This document shows positions 7,125-16,449 of a DNA stretch of 64,000 nucleotides, piece after piece; positions within the stretch are counted from its first letter, which is position 1, and each line of letters opens with the position of its first letter. The notes beneath the pieces were generated by a model. It was not told the DNA's origin and searched no databases. It saw only the letters and a program-made list of their open reading frames with translations. The stretch lies in assembly GCA_016786845.1 (NCBI GenBank), contig JAEUVB010000012.1, positions 62,001 through 126,000 on the forward strand, given 5' to 3'. Position numbers and translations under genes: made by a program. The stretch is from Chitinophagaceae bacterium. GTDB taxonomy: Bacteria; Bacteroidota; Bacteroidia; Chitinophagales; Chitinophagaceae.

Positions 7125-10007
7125 ATGACAAAATGTTTACCAATACGAAAGCTTTTGATCATCGCTGTATTACTGTTTATAGCGACAACTTCATACGGCC
7201 AGATATGGGATTACTCATACACCCACTACGGTAAAGAAGACGGGCTACCCAGCAATACCGTTTACTGCATGACGAGTGACAAGGATGGATTGCTTTGGAT
7301 AGGCACAGACGCAGGGCTCTGCTCCTTCGACGGATTTCATTTCACCACCTATACCACAGACCATGGTCTACCCAGCAATGATATTTTCAATTTATTCTGC
7401 GACTCCCAAAACCGGATTTGGATTACCAGCATGAGCAAGGAAGCATGCTATATGATGAATGGGAGGATATATAACAAGAAGAATGATAGTTTGTTGGGGA
7501 AGATAAAAATTCCAAATCGTATTAGCAAAATTTTTGAAGAAAATACTAATATTTTTATACTTTCTTTTCCATTTGACGTTAATATAATCGAGCAAAAAAA
7601 TATTTCACATTATTCACTTAAATTAAATAATACATTTCCATACAAATCCTATTATTCCAACAACACAATTTACTTCATTACAAATAACGGTATTTATAGC
7701 TTTAGAATAAATAACAAATCATTTCATAAACTGAATTCATTTGATCAAAAGACAATTTTAGACATTATTATATTTAATGATTCACTTTATACAATTAATG
7801 AAAATAATATAATTGAAAAATGTTCTCAAAATATTGATGGCCCTTCACAAGACCTTATTTCGTTGACACACTCAAAAGTACTTTTTAAAGACACTAATGA
7901 TATTTGGGTACTTTTTACAAAGGGAATTAAGCTCATTGAAGACATTTCTAAACCGTCTAATCAATCCCTATTCCTTGAAAATACAGCAGCATCTTATTTT
8001 ATAGAAGATAAATTTTCGAATCTATGGGTATCTAGTCTTGGCAATGGTTTTTATAAAATAAACTCTAAATATTCTAAAATATTCTACCCTTCACAAAGTT
8101 CTACTTCAAATAAAATAACTTCAGTAAATTCTGATGGAAAAGAAATTGTAATTGGCAATCAAGACGGCCAAATAGTGACAATAGATAAAAATTCTATTTC
8201 AATTAAGTATAACTTAAAAATACCTTCACCATTAAGCTATAGAATCCTTAAAACAATTTGTATTGATAACAACAATTATACTATAAGTACAGATGTTGGT
8301 ACATTCAATTATAATAAAATCAAAAAGTCCTTAATATCTCTAATTAAAAATCGTTCTTGCAAGAATCACTTTATTAATAAGAATAGAGACTCACTAATTA
8401 TATTAACAAACACGTCAATCATATTTCATGATTTAAAAAAGAATATTCAAAAAGAAATAAGCTTGAATAGACGATTATATTCCTACATTCAATACAATTC
8501 ACAAATTCTTATTGGTGCTGAAGATGGACTTTACACATTAAAAGACACATGCTATAACCCATTTTTTAATAAAGATAAATTTCCTTACCGGGTAATGGAC
8601 CTAAAGCAATTTAATAATGACCTAATTGCAGCAACCATTGAAAAAGGTATTTATATCATTGGTAAAAATGATATAATAAATAATATCTCTATAAAAAATG
8701 GACTGAGTAGCAACAAATGCAATAAAATGTCAATTTATAAGGATCAACTATTTATTGCCACCAACAACGGTGTAAACATTTACGATTTTCAAACTGATAA
8801 AATCAATACTTTGTTTGAATCGGATGGCTTGGCTTCCAACAATGTCAATGATTTAACTGTACTGAATGATACTTTATATGCAGCAACAGACAACGGGTTA
8901 TCCATCATTCCATTATCTCACATTTCCAACAACAAGCAATTGCCCATTTACATCAAACCTATTTTTATAAGGTCCGACACCTTATACACTTCGGATACGG
9001 TTTTAAGCACAAGAACAGATTATCCCTTATCGCTTCAAATTAATGCATTATCATTTCTGGCAAAAGGGCCTATTCATTATTATTACCAATTAGGTCCACT
9101 TCAAAAAAACTTTACACGCACCACTGATCAAATAATTCCTGTCAACTTTAATAGTCCGGGCACCTATAACTTTCGGGCCTTCGCAGAAGACATAAATGGC
9201 CACCGTAGCCGAACTCTAAATTTCACAATCAATGTCCTACCCTATTTCTGGCAAACCACCACATTCCGATTAATCGCACTGTTACTTGGCGTGGTGGTTA
9301 TTCTATATGCAGGCTATATTTTTTTACAAAAAATCAAACATAAAGAAGCTTTAAAAAGAGCCAATGATCGAAAATTGCATGAATTGGAGCTCAGTGTCTG
9401 GCGATCCAAAATCAATCCGCATTTCCTTTTCAATGCGCTGAATACGCTTCAATCATTGTTTAGTCTGAGAAAATTCGAGGAAGCGAACAATTACCTCACC
9501 AATTTCACTAAAATTCTGCGCAAAACAATAGAGCACTCCGGCAAATCCCTTATTAATATTGTCGACGAATGCGATTACCTGAATCATTATCTTGGTCTTG
9601 AGAAAATAAAAAGTAATCATCCATTCGAGTATCAGGTTACTGTCCACGATCCGGAATTAAACGCAATGTTTATACCAGCCTTGGTGATACAGCCGGTTAT
9701 CGAAAATTCCTTGAAGCATGGACTCAGTAAGGGAAGGAAGGGTCTTATTAAGGTTGATTTTTCACTGACCGCTACCCATATTGAATGCAGGATATCAGAT
9801 AATGGAAAAGGATATTCTGAAAACACCAAAACGAGTAATGGCCAATCTTTTGGCTTGAAGTTAGTTTTGGAAAAACTACATTTGGTTGAACAAGTTGCAG
9901 GTGAAAAAACACAATATTCCTTTGTAAATACCTATAATGAAGATGGACAAATAACCGGCACATTAACTACTTTTATTTTCCCAATACTTAAATCGAAAAT
10001 GATATGA
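7125..10007 (+). CDS. Membrane sensor histidine kinase with an extracytoplasmic two-component propeller domain (LytS/His_kinase type)
   Basis: A 960-residue sensor that should pass a periplasmic signal to the LytTR regulator encoded next to it. A signal peptide (ending TSYGQ) leads into Reg_prop repeats, the first being YGKEDGLPSNTVYCMTSD with LLWIGTDAGLCSFDG. A Y_Y_Y-like domain follows (about 640-700), then one membrane helix at 711-735 and a short coiled segment. The His_kinase domain has the phospho-acceptor in KINPHFLFNALN (His 766), and an ATPase N-box in VIQPVIENSLKHG with DNGKGY after it. I take the ATG at 7125, which opens the signal peptide. The middle (about 7480-8750) is far richer in A+T than either end. 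It overlaps the regulator by ATGA, so the two are co-translated. Signal unknown. Confidence 0.93.
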   Translation: MTKCLPIRKLLIIAVLLFIATTSYGQIWDYSYTHYGKEDGLPSNTVYCMTSDKDGLLWIGTDAGLCSFDGFHFTTYTTDHGLPSNDIFNLFCDSQNRIWITSMSKEACYMMNGRIYNKKNDSLLGKIKIPNRISKIFEENTNIFILSFPFDVNIIEQKNISHYSLKLNNTFPYKSYYSNNTIYFITNNGIYSFRINNKSFHKLNSFDQKTILDIIIFNDSLYTINENNIIEKCSQNIDGPSQDLISLTHSKVLFKDTNDIWVLFTKGIKLIEDISKPSNQSLFLENTAASYFIEDKFSNLWVSSLGNGFYKINSKYSKIFYPSQSSTSNKITSVNSDGKEIVIGNQDGQIVTIDKNSISIKYNLKIPSPLSYRILKTICIDNNNYTISTDVGTFNYNKIKKSLISLIKNRSCKNHFINKNRDSLIILTNTSIIFHDLKKNIQKEISLNRRLYSYIQYNSQILIGAEDGLYTLKDTCYNPFFNKDKFPYRVMDLKQFNNDLIAATIEKGIYIIGKNDIINNISIKNGLSSNKCNKMSIYKDQLFIATNNGVNIYDFQTDKINTLFESDGLASNNVNDLTVLNDTLYAATDNGLSIIPLSHISNNKQLPIYIKPIFIRSDTLYTSDTVLSTRTDYPLSLQINALSFLAKGPIHYYYQLGPLQKNFTRTTDQIIPVNFNSPGTYNFRAFAEDINGHRSRTLNFTINVLPYFWQTTTFRLIALLLGVVVILYAGYIFLQKIKHKEALKRANDRKLHELELSVWRSKINPHFLFNALNTLQSLFSLRKFEEANNYLTNFTKILRKTIEHSGKSLINIVDECDYLNHYLGLEKIKSNHPFEYQVTVHDPELNAMFIPALVIQPVIENSLKHGLSKGRKGLIKVDFSLTATHIECRISDNGKGYSENTKTSNGQSFGLKLVLEKLHLVEQVAGEKTQYSFVNTYNEDGQITGTLTTFIFPILKSKMI

Positions 10008-10729
10008 TACGCACCCTGATTGTTGACGATGACCAACCCAACGTAAATCTCTTGAGCAATATGCTCAAACGCTATTGTCCAAAACTGGAAATTATAGATA
10101 CGGCCAATAATATCGAGGATGGCATAGAAAAGATTATCCATCATCAGCCCGACCTATTATTTCTGGATATCGAAATTCATAACCATACAGCATTCGACAT
10201 CCTGAATTCCATTAACCATAAGGAAATGATCGTAATTCTCATCACCGCCTTCGAACGCTATGCCTTACAAGCCTTTAAATATACCATTTTAGATTATTTG
10301 ATGAAACCGGTGCAGATTACAGAATTGGTTACTGCCGTAAACAAAGCTGAACAGTTATTGGAAGACAAAAATTTCATCAGATCCAATGAACGAAAAAATG
10401 ATGGACTCAGATATATTGCTTTGCCTGAGAAAAACCATATGAATCTTACCCAACTGAAGGATATCATCCGCATAGAAGCCATGGGCAGTTATACCAAAAT
10501 TTATATTCAGAATGGCGGACAATATACCACTTCCAAACCCATGAAGGATTTGGAAGGCAAACTCCCTGGCGACATGTTTCTTCGGGTGCATCATTCTCAT
10601 ATCATCAACTTAAATTATATCAGCAAATATTTGAAAACTAAAAATGGGAGCATTATCTTGACAGACAATTCCGAAGTTCCTATATCTGCCAATCGAAAGA
10701 AAGAAGTCAACGAAAGAATCGTTTTTTAA
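10004..10729 (+). CDS. LytTR-family response regulator
   Basis: The DNA-binding partner of the kinase upstream, with which it shares a 4-nt overlap. The receiver domain (1-120) has the acidic pair DDD at 8-10, phospho-acceptor Asp 55 in LLFLDIEI, Thr 81 and Lys 101 in LMKPVQ. A LytTR domain (about 140-241) follows, with the conserved IIRIEAMGSYTKIY and FLRVHHSHIINLNYI segments. Phosphorylation should promote dimer binding to direct repeats. Likely targets are neighbours such as the LamG gene, but no binding site is recognisable. Confidence 0.95.
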   Translation: MIRTLIVDDDQPNVNLLSNMLKRYCPKLEIIDTANNIEDGIEKIIHHQPDLLFLDIEIHNHTAFDILNSINHKEMIVILITAFERYALQAFKYTILDYLMKPVQITELVTAVNKAEQLLEDKNFIRSNERKNDGLRYIALPEKNHMNLTQLKDIIRIEAMGSYTKIYIQNGGQYTTSKPMKDLEGKLPGDMFLRVHHSHIINLNYISKYLKTKNGSIILTDNSEVPISANRKKEVNERIVF

Positions 10730-10849
10730 AAACCATTAAATATTATGTTTATGAAAATTCCAAATTTTATTAAAAATCAATTAATCATAATTGTCTTATT
10801 TCATTTCTAATTCGCAAAAAAGAAATTCTAAACTCAAAAACAAACCTAT

Positions 10850-11905
10850 ATGAAAAACCTTTTCTTATACACCTTACTACTTCTAATTCCTAATGCACTA
10901 TTGAGCCAAACCAATTACCCAACAGGCACTAACGGATGTGTCGCACGTTGGACTTTTGACGCACCAGAAGGCGGAACATTAACGACAATAGTTGACGCAA
11001 GTAGCAACAATAACGATGGAACAAATAATTTTATAACTAGCGTCCCAGGATGGAGAAGCCTTCCTAATAAAGCAGGTGGTTTTAATGGCTCCACGAGTTG
11101 GTCGGAAGTACAAAACAATTCCAACTTAAATTCAAACGAAATAACTATGATATGCTTAGCAAAAATGGATTCATTTAATAGTGCACTTTGCCAAGGCAAT
11201 CAATTTATCAGCAAAGGTTACCCATATAATATTTCCGGGAACTATGGAATGGGACTAGGCGACAATTACTATGATGGCAGCTGTACCGTCTTTAGCCCCA
11301 ATTATACACAATTAATAGGGCAAAATGGTGCTGGGGCCTATAGTTCAACCCCAACAGGTAATTACATCAGCCTCAATAAATGGTATTTCTTCGCAATTAC
11401 AATAAATTCAAATACAATTAAACATTATCAGATTGAAATGGACACCTTAAACAAAGCGATGTCTGCTTCACCTATTTTTTCACTTAGCGGCGTAAACAAT
11501 TTAGGCTCAAATACCCAAAGCATATCTATAGGCAAACACTTAAATCCACAATATCCATATTGGATTAATGGCTCAATTGACGAACTAATACTTTTTAATC
11601 GTGTATTAAATGACAATGAAATTTATGGGATCTACGAATACCTATATGGCGCACCGACATCAACAAACAATTATGTTTCACAAAATAATTATAATGTTAA
11701 TAACATTAGCAACAAACTATCAGTTCAAACAAACTCTTTAAATTATCAAATAAAAATATACAATCTATCAGGCTTATTGTTAACAAAGAAGGAAAGTTGC
11801 TATAAAAATGAATCTATATATTTGGGAAATTATCCACCTCAATTACTCATTGTTGAAATATCTGACGAAAAAACTATCTTGACCAAAAAGATTTTGATAC
11901 ATTAA
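10850..11905 (+). CDS. Secreted LamG/concanavalin-A-like protein with a T9SS-like C-terminal domain
   Basis: A 351-residue exported protein. The signal peptide is MKNLFLYTLLLLIPNALLSQ. The body is a LamG/laminin-G-like jelly roll: it opens with VARWTFDAPEGG and ASSNNNDGTN, continues with GFNGSTSWSEV and KWYFFAITINSN, and closes with YWINGSIDELILFNRVLNDNEI, the classic end of a LamG_3 domain. The last 75 residues (YQIKIYNLSGLLL...ILTKKILIH) resemble a T9SS type A sorting domain, although the usual NP motif is not evident. It is AT-rich like the middle of the kinase gene. It probably binds glycans at the cell surface. Placed 120 nt after the regulator, it may be its target. Confidence 0.82.
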   Translation: MKNLFLYTLLLLIPNALLSQTNYPTGTNGCVARWTFDAPEGGTLTTIVDASSNNNDGTNNFITSVPGWRSLPNKAGGFNGSTSWSEVQNNSNLNSNEITMICLAKMDSFNSALCQGNQFISKGYPYNISGNYGMGLGDNYYDGSCTVFSPNYTQLIGQNGAGAYSSTPTGNYISLNKWYFFAITINSNTIKHYQIEMDTLNKAMSASPIFSLSGVNNLGSNTQSISIGKHLNPQYPYWINGSIDELILFNRVLNDNEIYGIYEYLYGAPTSTNNYVSQNNYNVNNISNKLSVQTNSLNYQIKIYNLSGLLLTKKESCYKNESIYLGNYPPQLLIVEISDEKTILTKKILIH

Positions 11906-11922
11906 TTTAATACATTCGATAT

Positions 11923-12591
11923 ATGTTATACAAAATTTGGAACCTATTTCTTTCTTTTTTGAAAAAGGACCTGATTATAGATTTTAAGATGGGACAAATT
12001 GATCGCGAACGATTATTTACAATCCCCTTAATTACTAATTATATACGAATAAATAATTTTGAGTTGGTAGCTTCTGAAATAATTGAAAAGAATGTCTTAG
12101 GAAATACAGCAGAACTCGGTGTTTACAAAGGAGAGTTTGCTAAATATATTAATAAGGCTTTCCCAGATAGAAAGTTGTATCTTTTTGATACATTCGAAGG
12201 TTTCAATTCAAAAGATATTGCGATAGAAACAAATCAGTCATATAGTTTGGGAAATCAAAATTTTTCAAATACTTCCATAAATGAAGTTCTAAACAAAATG
12301 ACAACTAAATCTAACTGTATTGTAAAAAAAGGTTGGTTCCCAGAATCATTGAATAATTTAGAGGACACCTTTTGTTTTGTGAGTATTGACGCAGACCTGT
12401 ACAAACCAATATATGACGGATTAGAGTATTTTTACCCTCGATTGAATAAAGGAGGTTATATTTTTGTACATGATTATAATAATGACCTTTATAAAGGTAG
12501 CAAAGCTGCTGTGAGGGATTATTGCCAAAAAGAAAATATTACTTATACTCCGATTGCAGATTCATGGGGAACCGTTGTTATTGCTAAATAA
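11923..12591 (+). CDS. TylF/MycF-like SAM-dependent methyltransferase
   Basis: A 222-residue class I methyltransferase close to the TylF/macrocin O-methyltransferase family, which methylates sugar hydroxyls. Marks are the SAM-binding AELGVYKGEFAKYIN, LYLFDTFEGFNSKD, the metal-binding SIDADLYKPIYDGLEYFYP, and GGYIFVHDYNN followed by GSKAAVRDYC. It starts 17 nt after the LamG gene and is similarly AT-rich, so the two are probably one transcript. A role in modifying a surface glycan is possible but is inference. Convergent with the GH3 gene, with only 2 nt between stops. Confidence 0.87.
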   Translation: MLYKIWNLFLSFLKKDLIIDFKMGQIDRERLFTIPLITNYIRINNFELVASEIIEKNVLGNTAELGVYKGEFAKYINKAFPDRKLYLFDTFEGFNSKDIAIETNQSYSLGNQNFSNTSINEVLNKMTTKSNCIVKKGWFPESLNNLEDTFCFVSIDADLYKPIYDGLEYFYPRLNKGGYIFVHDYNNDLYKGSKAAVRDYCQKENITYTPIADSWGTVVIAK

Positions 12592-12593
12592 CC

Positions 12594-14141
12594 CTAAACC
12601 ACCTCACTCCCCCTGACCTTCTCTCTCAAAAACATTTTCCACTCATCAAACTGCGCATTTTTGAGCACCCGTGGAAATTTATTCATGGCGCCGAACTTGC
12701 CGGTATAACTTAAAAAGTCGATAAACGTTTTCGATGGCAATACCTCAATCAACACGTCGGGCAATGCCGATGTGCGCTCTACAGCGTAATCATCATTTAA
12801 CTGACAAAGCGTTTCATCCAAAAGTTTCAGCAGAGCGCTTGAGTCTACGACATCATCACATCCGATATACCATTTGTGGGCAAAATGGCCCTCATGCACA
12901 AATCCGGCCACGGTAAATTCTTTCACTTTGATATTCATTCTGCGCTGTACCTCGTCAATGGCTTTATTCATATTGTCTACACTCAGGTGCTCTCCGCATA
13001 AACTCAAAAACTGTTTGGTACGACCGACAATGACAAACTCTCCGTTTTTAACCGATGTAAATCGGATGACGTCTCCGATCAAATATCGCCAGGCTCCGGC
13101 ACAGGTCGACAAAACAATGGCATACTCCTTTTCCTCCGACACTTCATGGATCATATAGGACTGAGCTTCAGGTCGTATCTCTCCTTCATCGGTAAAATTC
13201 TCTTCATTGAAGGGAACAAATTCATAAAAAATACCATTGTTCAATATCAACTTGATTCCCTGAGTATCCGGCCTGGCCTGAAATCCGAAAGAACCTTCCG
13301 AAGCCATATAGGTTTCGATATAAGTAATCGGTTTATTTAATAATTTTTTGAAACTCTCCCGATACGGCTCAAACGAAACCCCGCCATGAATATATAACGA
13401 CAGGTTGGGCCAGATCTCATGAATATGATTCACCTTATGATAGCGGATAATTTCTTCGAACACAATCTGCACCCAGGCCGGCACACCACACACGATACCC
13501 ACATTCCAGGTAGGTGCTTTTCGCACAATCAGTTTAATCCGATCTTCCCAACGTGGGCGTGCGGAAATACTTTGCCCCGGCTTATAAAACAAAAAAGACA
13601 ACCACCTCGGCATTTTTTTGGCACTAATGCCGCTCATGTCACCTTCATAATAATCACCACGCTCAAACAAAGAAGTGGTGCCGCCCAACATCAATATCCC
13701 CTTATCGAAAACATCCGAAGGAAGATCGAAATTTTGCATGGAATAAAACTGCTTGAATCCGGCACGCTTCACGGACCGTATCATGTCATCGGTCACCGGT
13801 ATATGTTTACTGGCCGATTCAGATGTACCCGAACTTAATGCAAAATACTTGACCTTACCCGGCCAGCATACGTCACTTTCACCCTCCTGGCAAAATTTCC
13901 ACCAGCGGTTATACATCTGATTGTAATTATGAAATGGCACCCGTTTTTTGAACTCTTCATAAACATGCTCCTGTTCGGTAATGTCATTGAAGCGATAATG
14001 CTTACCAAAATGAGTCTTCCTGGCTTTATTCAACAATCGCTTCAATACCTGCATCTGATACGCACGAGCCGTACCCGTCACTATCGTAAAGCGCTTGCGT
14101 ATCCGCAACGACCGATTGATTAAATGTCCAAGTATCGCCAA
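12594..14141 (-). CDS. GH3 auxin-responsive-promoter-family protein (acyl-adenylate/amide synthetase fold)
   Basis: A 515-residue protein of the GH3 family. In plants this family adenylates carboxylic acids and joins them to amino acids; in Bacteroidota the substrate is not known. Visible are the N-terminal QMQVLKRLLNKARKTHFGKHY, the ATP-binding YFALSSGTSESASKHIPVT, GGVSFEPYRESFKKLL, the YMASEGSFGFQ segment, and WRYLIGDVIRFTS with GRTKQFLSLCGEHLS, all standard adenylate-forming landmarks. Length is normal. It is a single gene on the minus strand; lptE lies upstream by 61 nt and may share a transcript. Confidence 0.92.
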   Translation of the reverse strand: MAILGHLINRSLRIRKRFTIVTGTARAYQMQVLKRLLNKARKTHFGKHYRFNDITEQEHVYEEFKKRVPFHNYNQMYNRWWKFCQEGESDVCWPGKVKYFALSSGTSESASKHIPVTDDMIRSVKRAGFKQFYSMQNFDLPSDVFDKGILMLGGTTSLFERGDYYEGDMSGISAKKMPRWLSFLFYKPGQSISARPRWEDRIKLIVRKAPTWNVGIVCGVPAWVQIVFEEIIRYHKVNHIHEIWPNLSLYIHGGVSFEPYRESFKKLLNKPITYIETYMASEGSFGFQARPDTQGIKLILNNGIFYEFVPFNEENFTDEGEIRPEAQSYMIHEVSEEKEYAIVLSTCAGAWRYLIGDVIRFTSVKNGEFVIVGRTKQFLSLCGEHLSVDNMNKAIDEVQRRMNIKVKEFTVAGFVHEGHFAHKWYIGCDDVVDSSALLKLLDETLCQLNDDYAVERTSALPDVLIEVLPSKTFIDFLSYTGKFGAMNKFPRVLKNAQFDEWKMFLREKVRGSEVV

Positions 14142-14202
14142 AGCTTAAAGTTGTGGTGGGTTGCAAAAATAATCGTTCTGTTCTGATATATTGAATAAAC
14201 TT

Positions 14203-14706
14203 CTACCAGTTCACAAATGCCCGATTAAAAATATCATCGGCCAATTGATCTGAAATTTCATTAATTAACTGGGTTTCCACCGATTGCACGGTCCTGTCGG
14301 CAGCAAAATCGGCAAATCGTGTAAATACCTGCGAGAAATTCCCTTTTTCATTGATTCGGTTCTCAAAGTCAATTTGTACCGATATGGTTAGTCGATTCTT
14401 AGCACTGGTTTCACTGTTGATGGAAGCTACGGTCACATCATAAGCCGTAATGCTACCCTGAAGATCATAGTCGGTTTTGTCGCTATTCAACTGGGCCAGA
14501 GAAGATTGGGATAGAATGCGCTGACGTAGTTTTTCTGTAAAGGTCGGACTCAATGTGGGCACTAAATTCCGGGCATTGTTTTCAATATAATGTACATTGA
14601 TCGTCTTTCCTTCGATGGCGGCCCCCGTAAAACTATACACACCGCAGGAACTCAATACCACAATGACAAGTAAGCTCAAAAATCCCCAACTATTCTTCAA
14701 TATCAT
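14203..14706 (-). CDS. lptE: LptE-family LPS-assembly lipoprotein
   Basis: A 167-residue outer-membrane lipoprotein, expected to plug the LptD barrel and help insert LPS. The signal peptide ends in the lipobox LSSC, followed by GVYSFTGAAI, which is typical of Bacteroidota LptE. The LVPTLSPTFTEKLRQRI and the C-terminal DQLADDIFNRAFVNW are also characteristic. The ATG at 14706 is chosen because it opens the signal peptide; an earlier start would add 24 polar residues. It overlaps the 3' end of the sigma-54 activator by 17 nt, a linkage often seen in this phylum. Confidence 0.9.
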   Translation of the reverse strand: MILKNSWGFLSLLVIVVLSSCGVYSFTGAAIEGKTINVHYIENNARNLVPTLSPTFTEKLRQRILSQSSLAQLNSDKTDYDLQGSITAYDVTVASINSETSAKNRLTISVQIDFENRINEKGNFSQVFTRFADFAADRTVQSVETQLINEISDQLADDIFNRAFVNW

Positions 14707-15934
14707 ATTCTTTGATTTTACGATAAAGGGTACGTTCAGATATTCCCAATTCCAATGCTGCATCACGTCTGCGGCCACGATGCTTTTTCAAGGCCCTCAT
14801 AATATACTCTTTCTCTTTGTCTGCCAAATTCAGAACTTCCTCGACCGGGTGAACCGTATCAATTTTCTGTCCATCAGACTTACCGATGATAATTGGCTTG
14901 CTCAAAGTGGATTGTGAGGCATGATCTCCGGCAAAAGGGATATACTGCTCATTGTTTTCCACTTCCTCGGTGAACGTATGCGCAATCCCGGGATTCTTGA
15001 CAATCTCGAAGAACATTTTCTTGAGTTCGTTCACATCCTTTTTCATGTCGAAGAATAGCTTGTACAAAATATCACGCTCACTGTTGAAATCACTATGGTT
15101 ATTCCCGGTTGACGGCATCAACATAGGCATTTTTTCCTGACTGTGAACCGGTAAAAAGTAACGTAACTCTTCTGCATTGACAATCTTTTTGGGTGCCAGA
15201 ACGGACAACTGCTCTGCAATATTCTTTAATTCACGAATATTCCCATGCCAGTGATAGTTCACCAACACCTCCTTTGCATCATCGGTCAATTGAATTGCGG
15301 TCGTTTTATATTTATCGGCAAAATCCACACAGAATTTTCGGAAGAGTAATGGAATATCATCTTTTCTTTCACGTAAGGGAGCTACGCGAATAGGTACGGT
15401 ACTTAAACGATAGTATAGATCCTCACGAAAACGCCCCGCATTCACCAACACCATCAAATCCTTATTCGTAGCGGCAATGACCCTTACATTGGTTTTTTGC
15501 ACCTTTGATGATCCCACGCGAATATATTCGCCGGTCTCCAATACCCTGAGCAGGCGCGCCTGGGTCCCCAATGGCATTTCTCCAATTTCATCCAGAAATA
15601 TGGTACCGCCGTTGACCGTTTCAAAATATCCCTTACGACTTTCCGTAGCTGAGGTAAAAGACCCTTTCTCATGCCCAAATAATTCACTGTCTATGGTTCC
15701 TTCCGGTATGGCACCGCAGTTGATCGCGATAAAAGGATTGTGCTTTCTCGAACTCTGAGAATGGATGATTTGAGAAAAAACTTCCTTCCCTACCCCACTT
15801 TCACCCTGTATTAAAACGGTCAAATCTGTATTTGCTACTTGCAACGCCACGGTCAGGGCGTACTGAAGCGAAGCATCATGCCCAATAATTCCATATCGAT
15901 TCTTTAAACTCTGAAACTCTTGATCTGTAAGCAT
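14690..15934 (-). CDS. Sigma-54-dependent transcriptional activator without a receiver domain
   Basis: A 414-residue AAA+ enhancer-binding protein. It has no N-terminal regulatory domain: the AAA+ module starts at about residue 16 (YGIIGHD). Walker A is GESGVGKE at 44-51, Walker B is TIFLDEIGEMP near 111-121, and the C-terminal Fis-type helix-turn-helix is DAALELGISERTLYRKIKEY. The sigma-contacting loop, usually GAFTGA, reads GSFTSA (91-96). I choose the ATG at 15934 because the alternative TTG at 15955 sits inside the -7 promoter box. Lack of a sensor domain suggests that activity is set by expression or by a partner. It is co-transcribed with lptE. Confidence 0.92.
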   Translation of the reverse strand: MLTDQEFQSLKNRYGIIGHDASLQYALTVALQVANTDLTVLIQGESGVGKEVFSQIIHSQSSRKHNPFIAINCGAIPEGTIDSELFGHEKGSFTSATESRKGYFETVNGGTIFLDEIGEMPLGTQARLLRVLETGEYIRVGSSKVQKTNVRVIAATNKDLMVLVNAGRFREDLYYRLSTVPIRVAPLRERKDDIPLLFRKFCVDFADKYKTTAIQLTDDAKEVLVNYHWHGNIRELKNIAEQLSVLAPKKIVNAEELRYFLPVHSQEKMPMLMPSTGNNHSDFNSERDILYKLFFDMKKDVNELKKMFFEIVKNPGIAHTFTEEVENNEQYIPFAGDHASQSTLSKPIIIGKSDGQKIDTVHPVEEVLNLADKEKEYIMRALKKHRGRRRDAALELGISERTLYRKIKEYDIEE

Positions 15935-15952
15935 CTTCAAAAAAATATGTGA

Positions 15953-15960
15953 CAAAAGTA
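15953..15960 (-). promoter_or_regulatory. -7 box for the sigma-54 activator / lptE operon
   Basis: On the minus strand TACTTTTG matches TAnnTTTG. It ends 18 nt before the ATG at 15934 and overlaps the upstream TTG, which rules that codon out as a start. Confidence 0.6.
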
Positions 15961-16100
15961 CAGTAAAAAACGCAATTATGTCCGATTTCGGAATCGATGT
16001 TGTTGATAAAGATTCAGCTGTTTTGATAGACTATAATCTACTTTCAGCCTCTCAAGCTTGAATGCTCCAAAAATTTCAAGTCTGAAAATTAGGTAGACTC

Positions 16101-16440
16101 AGCCCTGAAAGGGTGAAAGATGTTTGCGATGGGTGCAGCCCGTCGTACCGAAGCCATTCAATTTTATTTTGAAGCCCTGAAAGGGTGAAAGATATTACCG
16201 ATGGGTGCAGCCCGTCGTACCGAAGCCATTCAATTTTATTTTGAAGCCCTGAAAGGGCGAAAGATATTACCGATGGGTACAGCCCATCGCTCCGAAGCCA
16301 TTCAATTTTATTTTGAAGCCCTGAAAGGGTGAAAGATATTACCGATGGGTGCAGCCCGTCGTGCCGAAGCCATTCAATTTTATTTTGAAGCCTTGAAAGG
16401 ACGATAGCCATCATCAATGAGTCCATCCCATCGCACCCCC
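16101..16440. repeat. Tandem array of 72-bp repeats (four full units and one decayed)
   Basis: Units start at 16101, 16173, 16245, 16317 and 16389, each exactly 72 bp. Each carries two small palindromic parts, GCCCTGAAAGGG(C) and GATGGGTGCAGCCC(G/A)TC, plus an AT-rich spacer. The fifth copy is degenerate. Because 72 is a multiple of three the array reads as an open frame on the minus strand (24-residue repeats); I regard that as a by-product and not a gene. Related single copies occur near 33928 and 36345. Confidence 0.9.
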
Positions 16441-16449
16441 GCAAACATC

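Noticed and set aside
16101..16440. CRISPR array
   Set aside because: 72-bp head-to-tail units without spacers of unique sequence; the AT-rich parts are the same in each unit.
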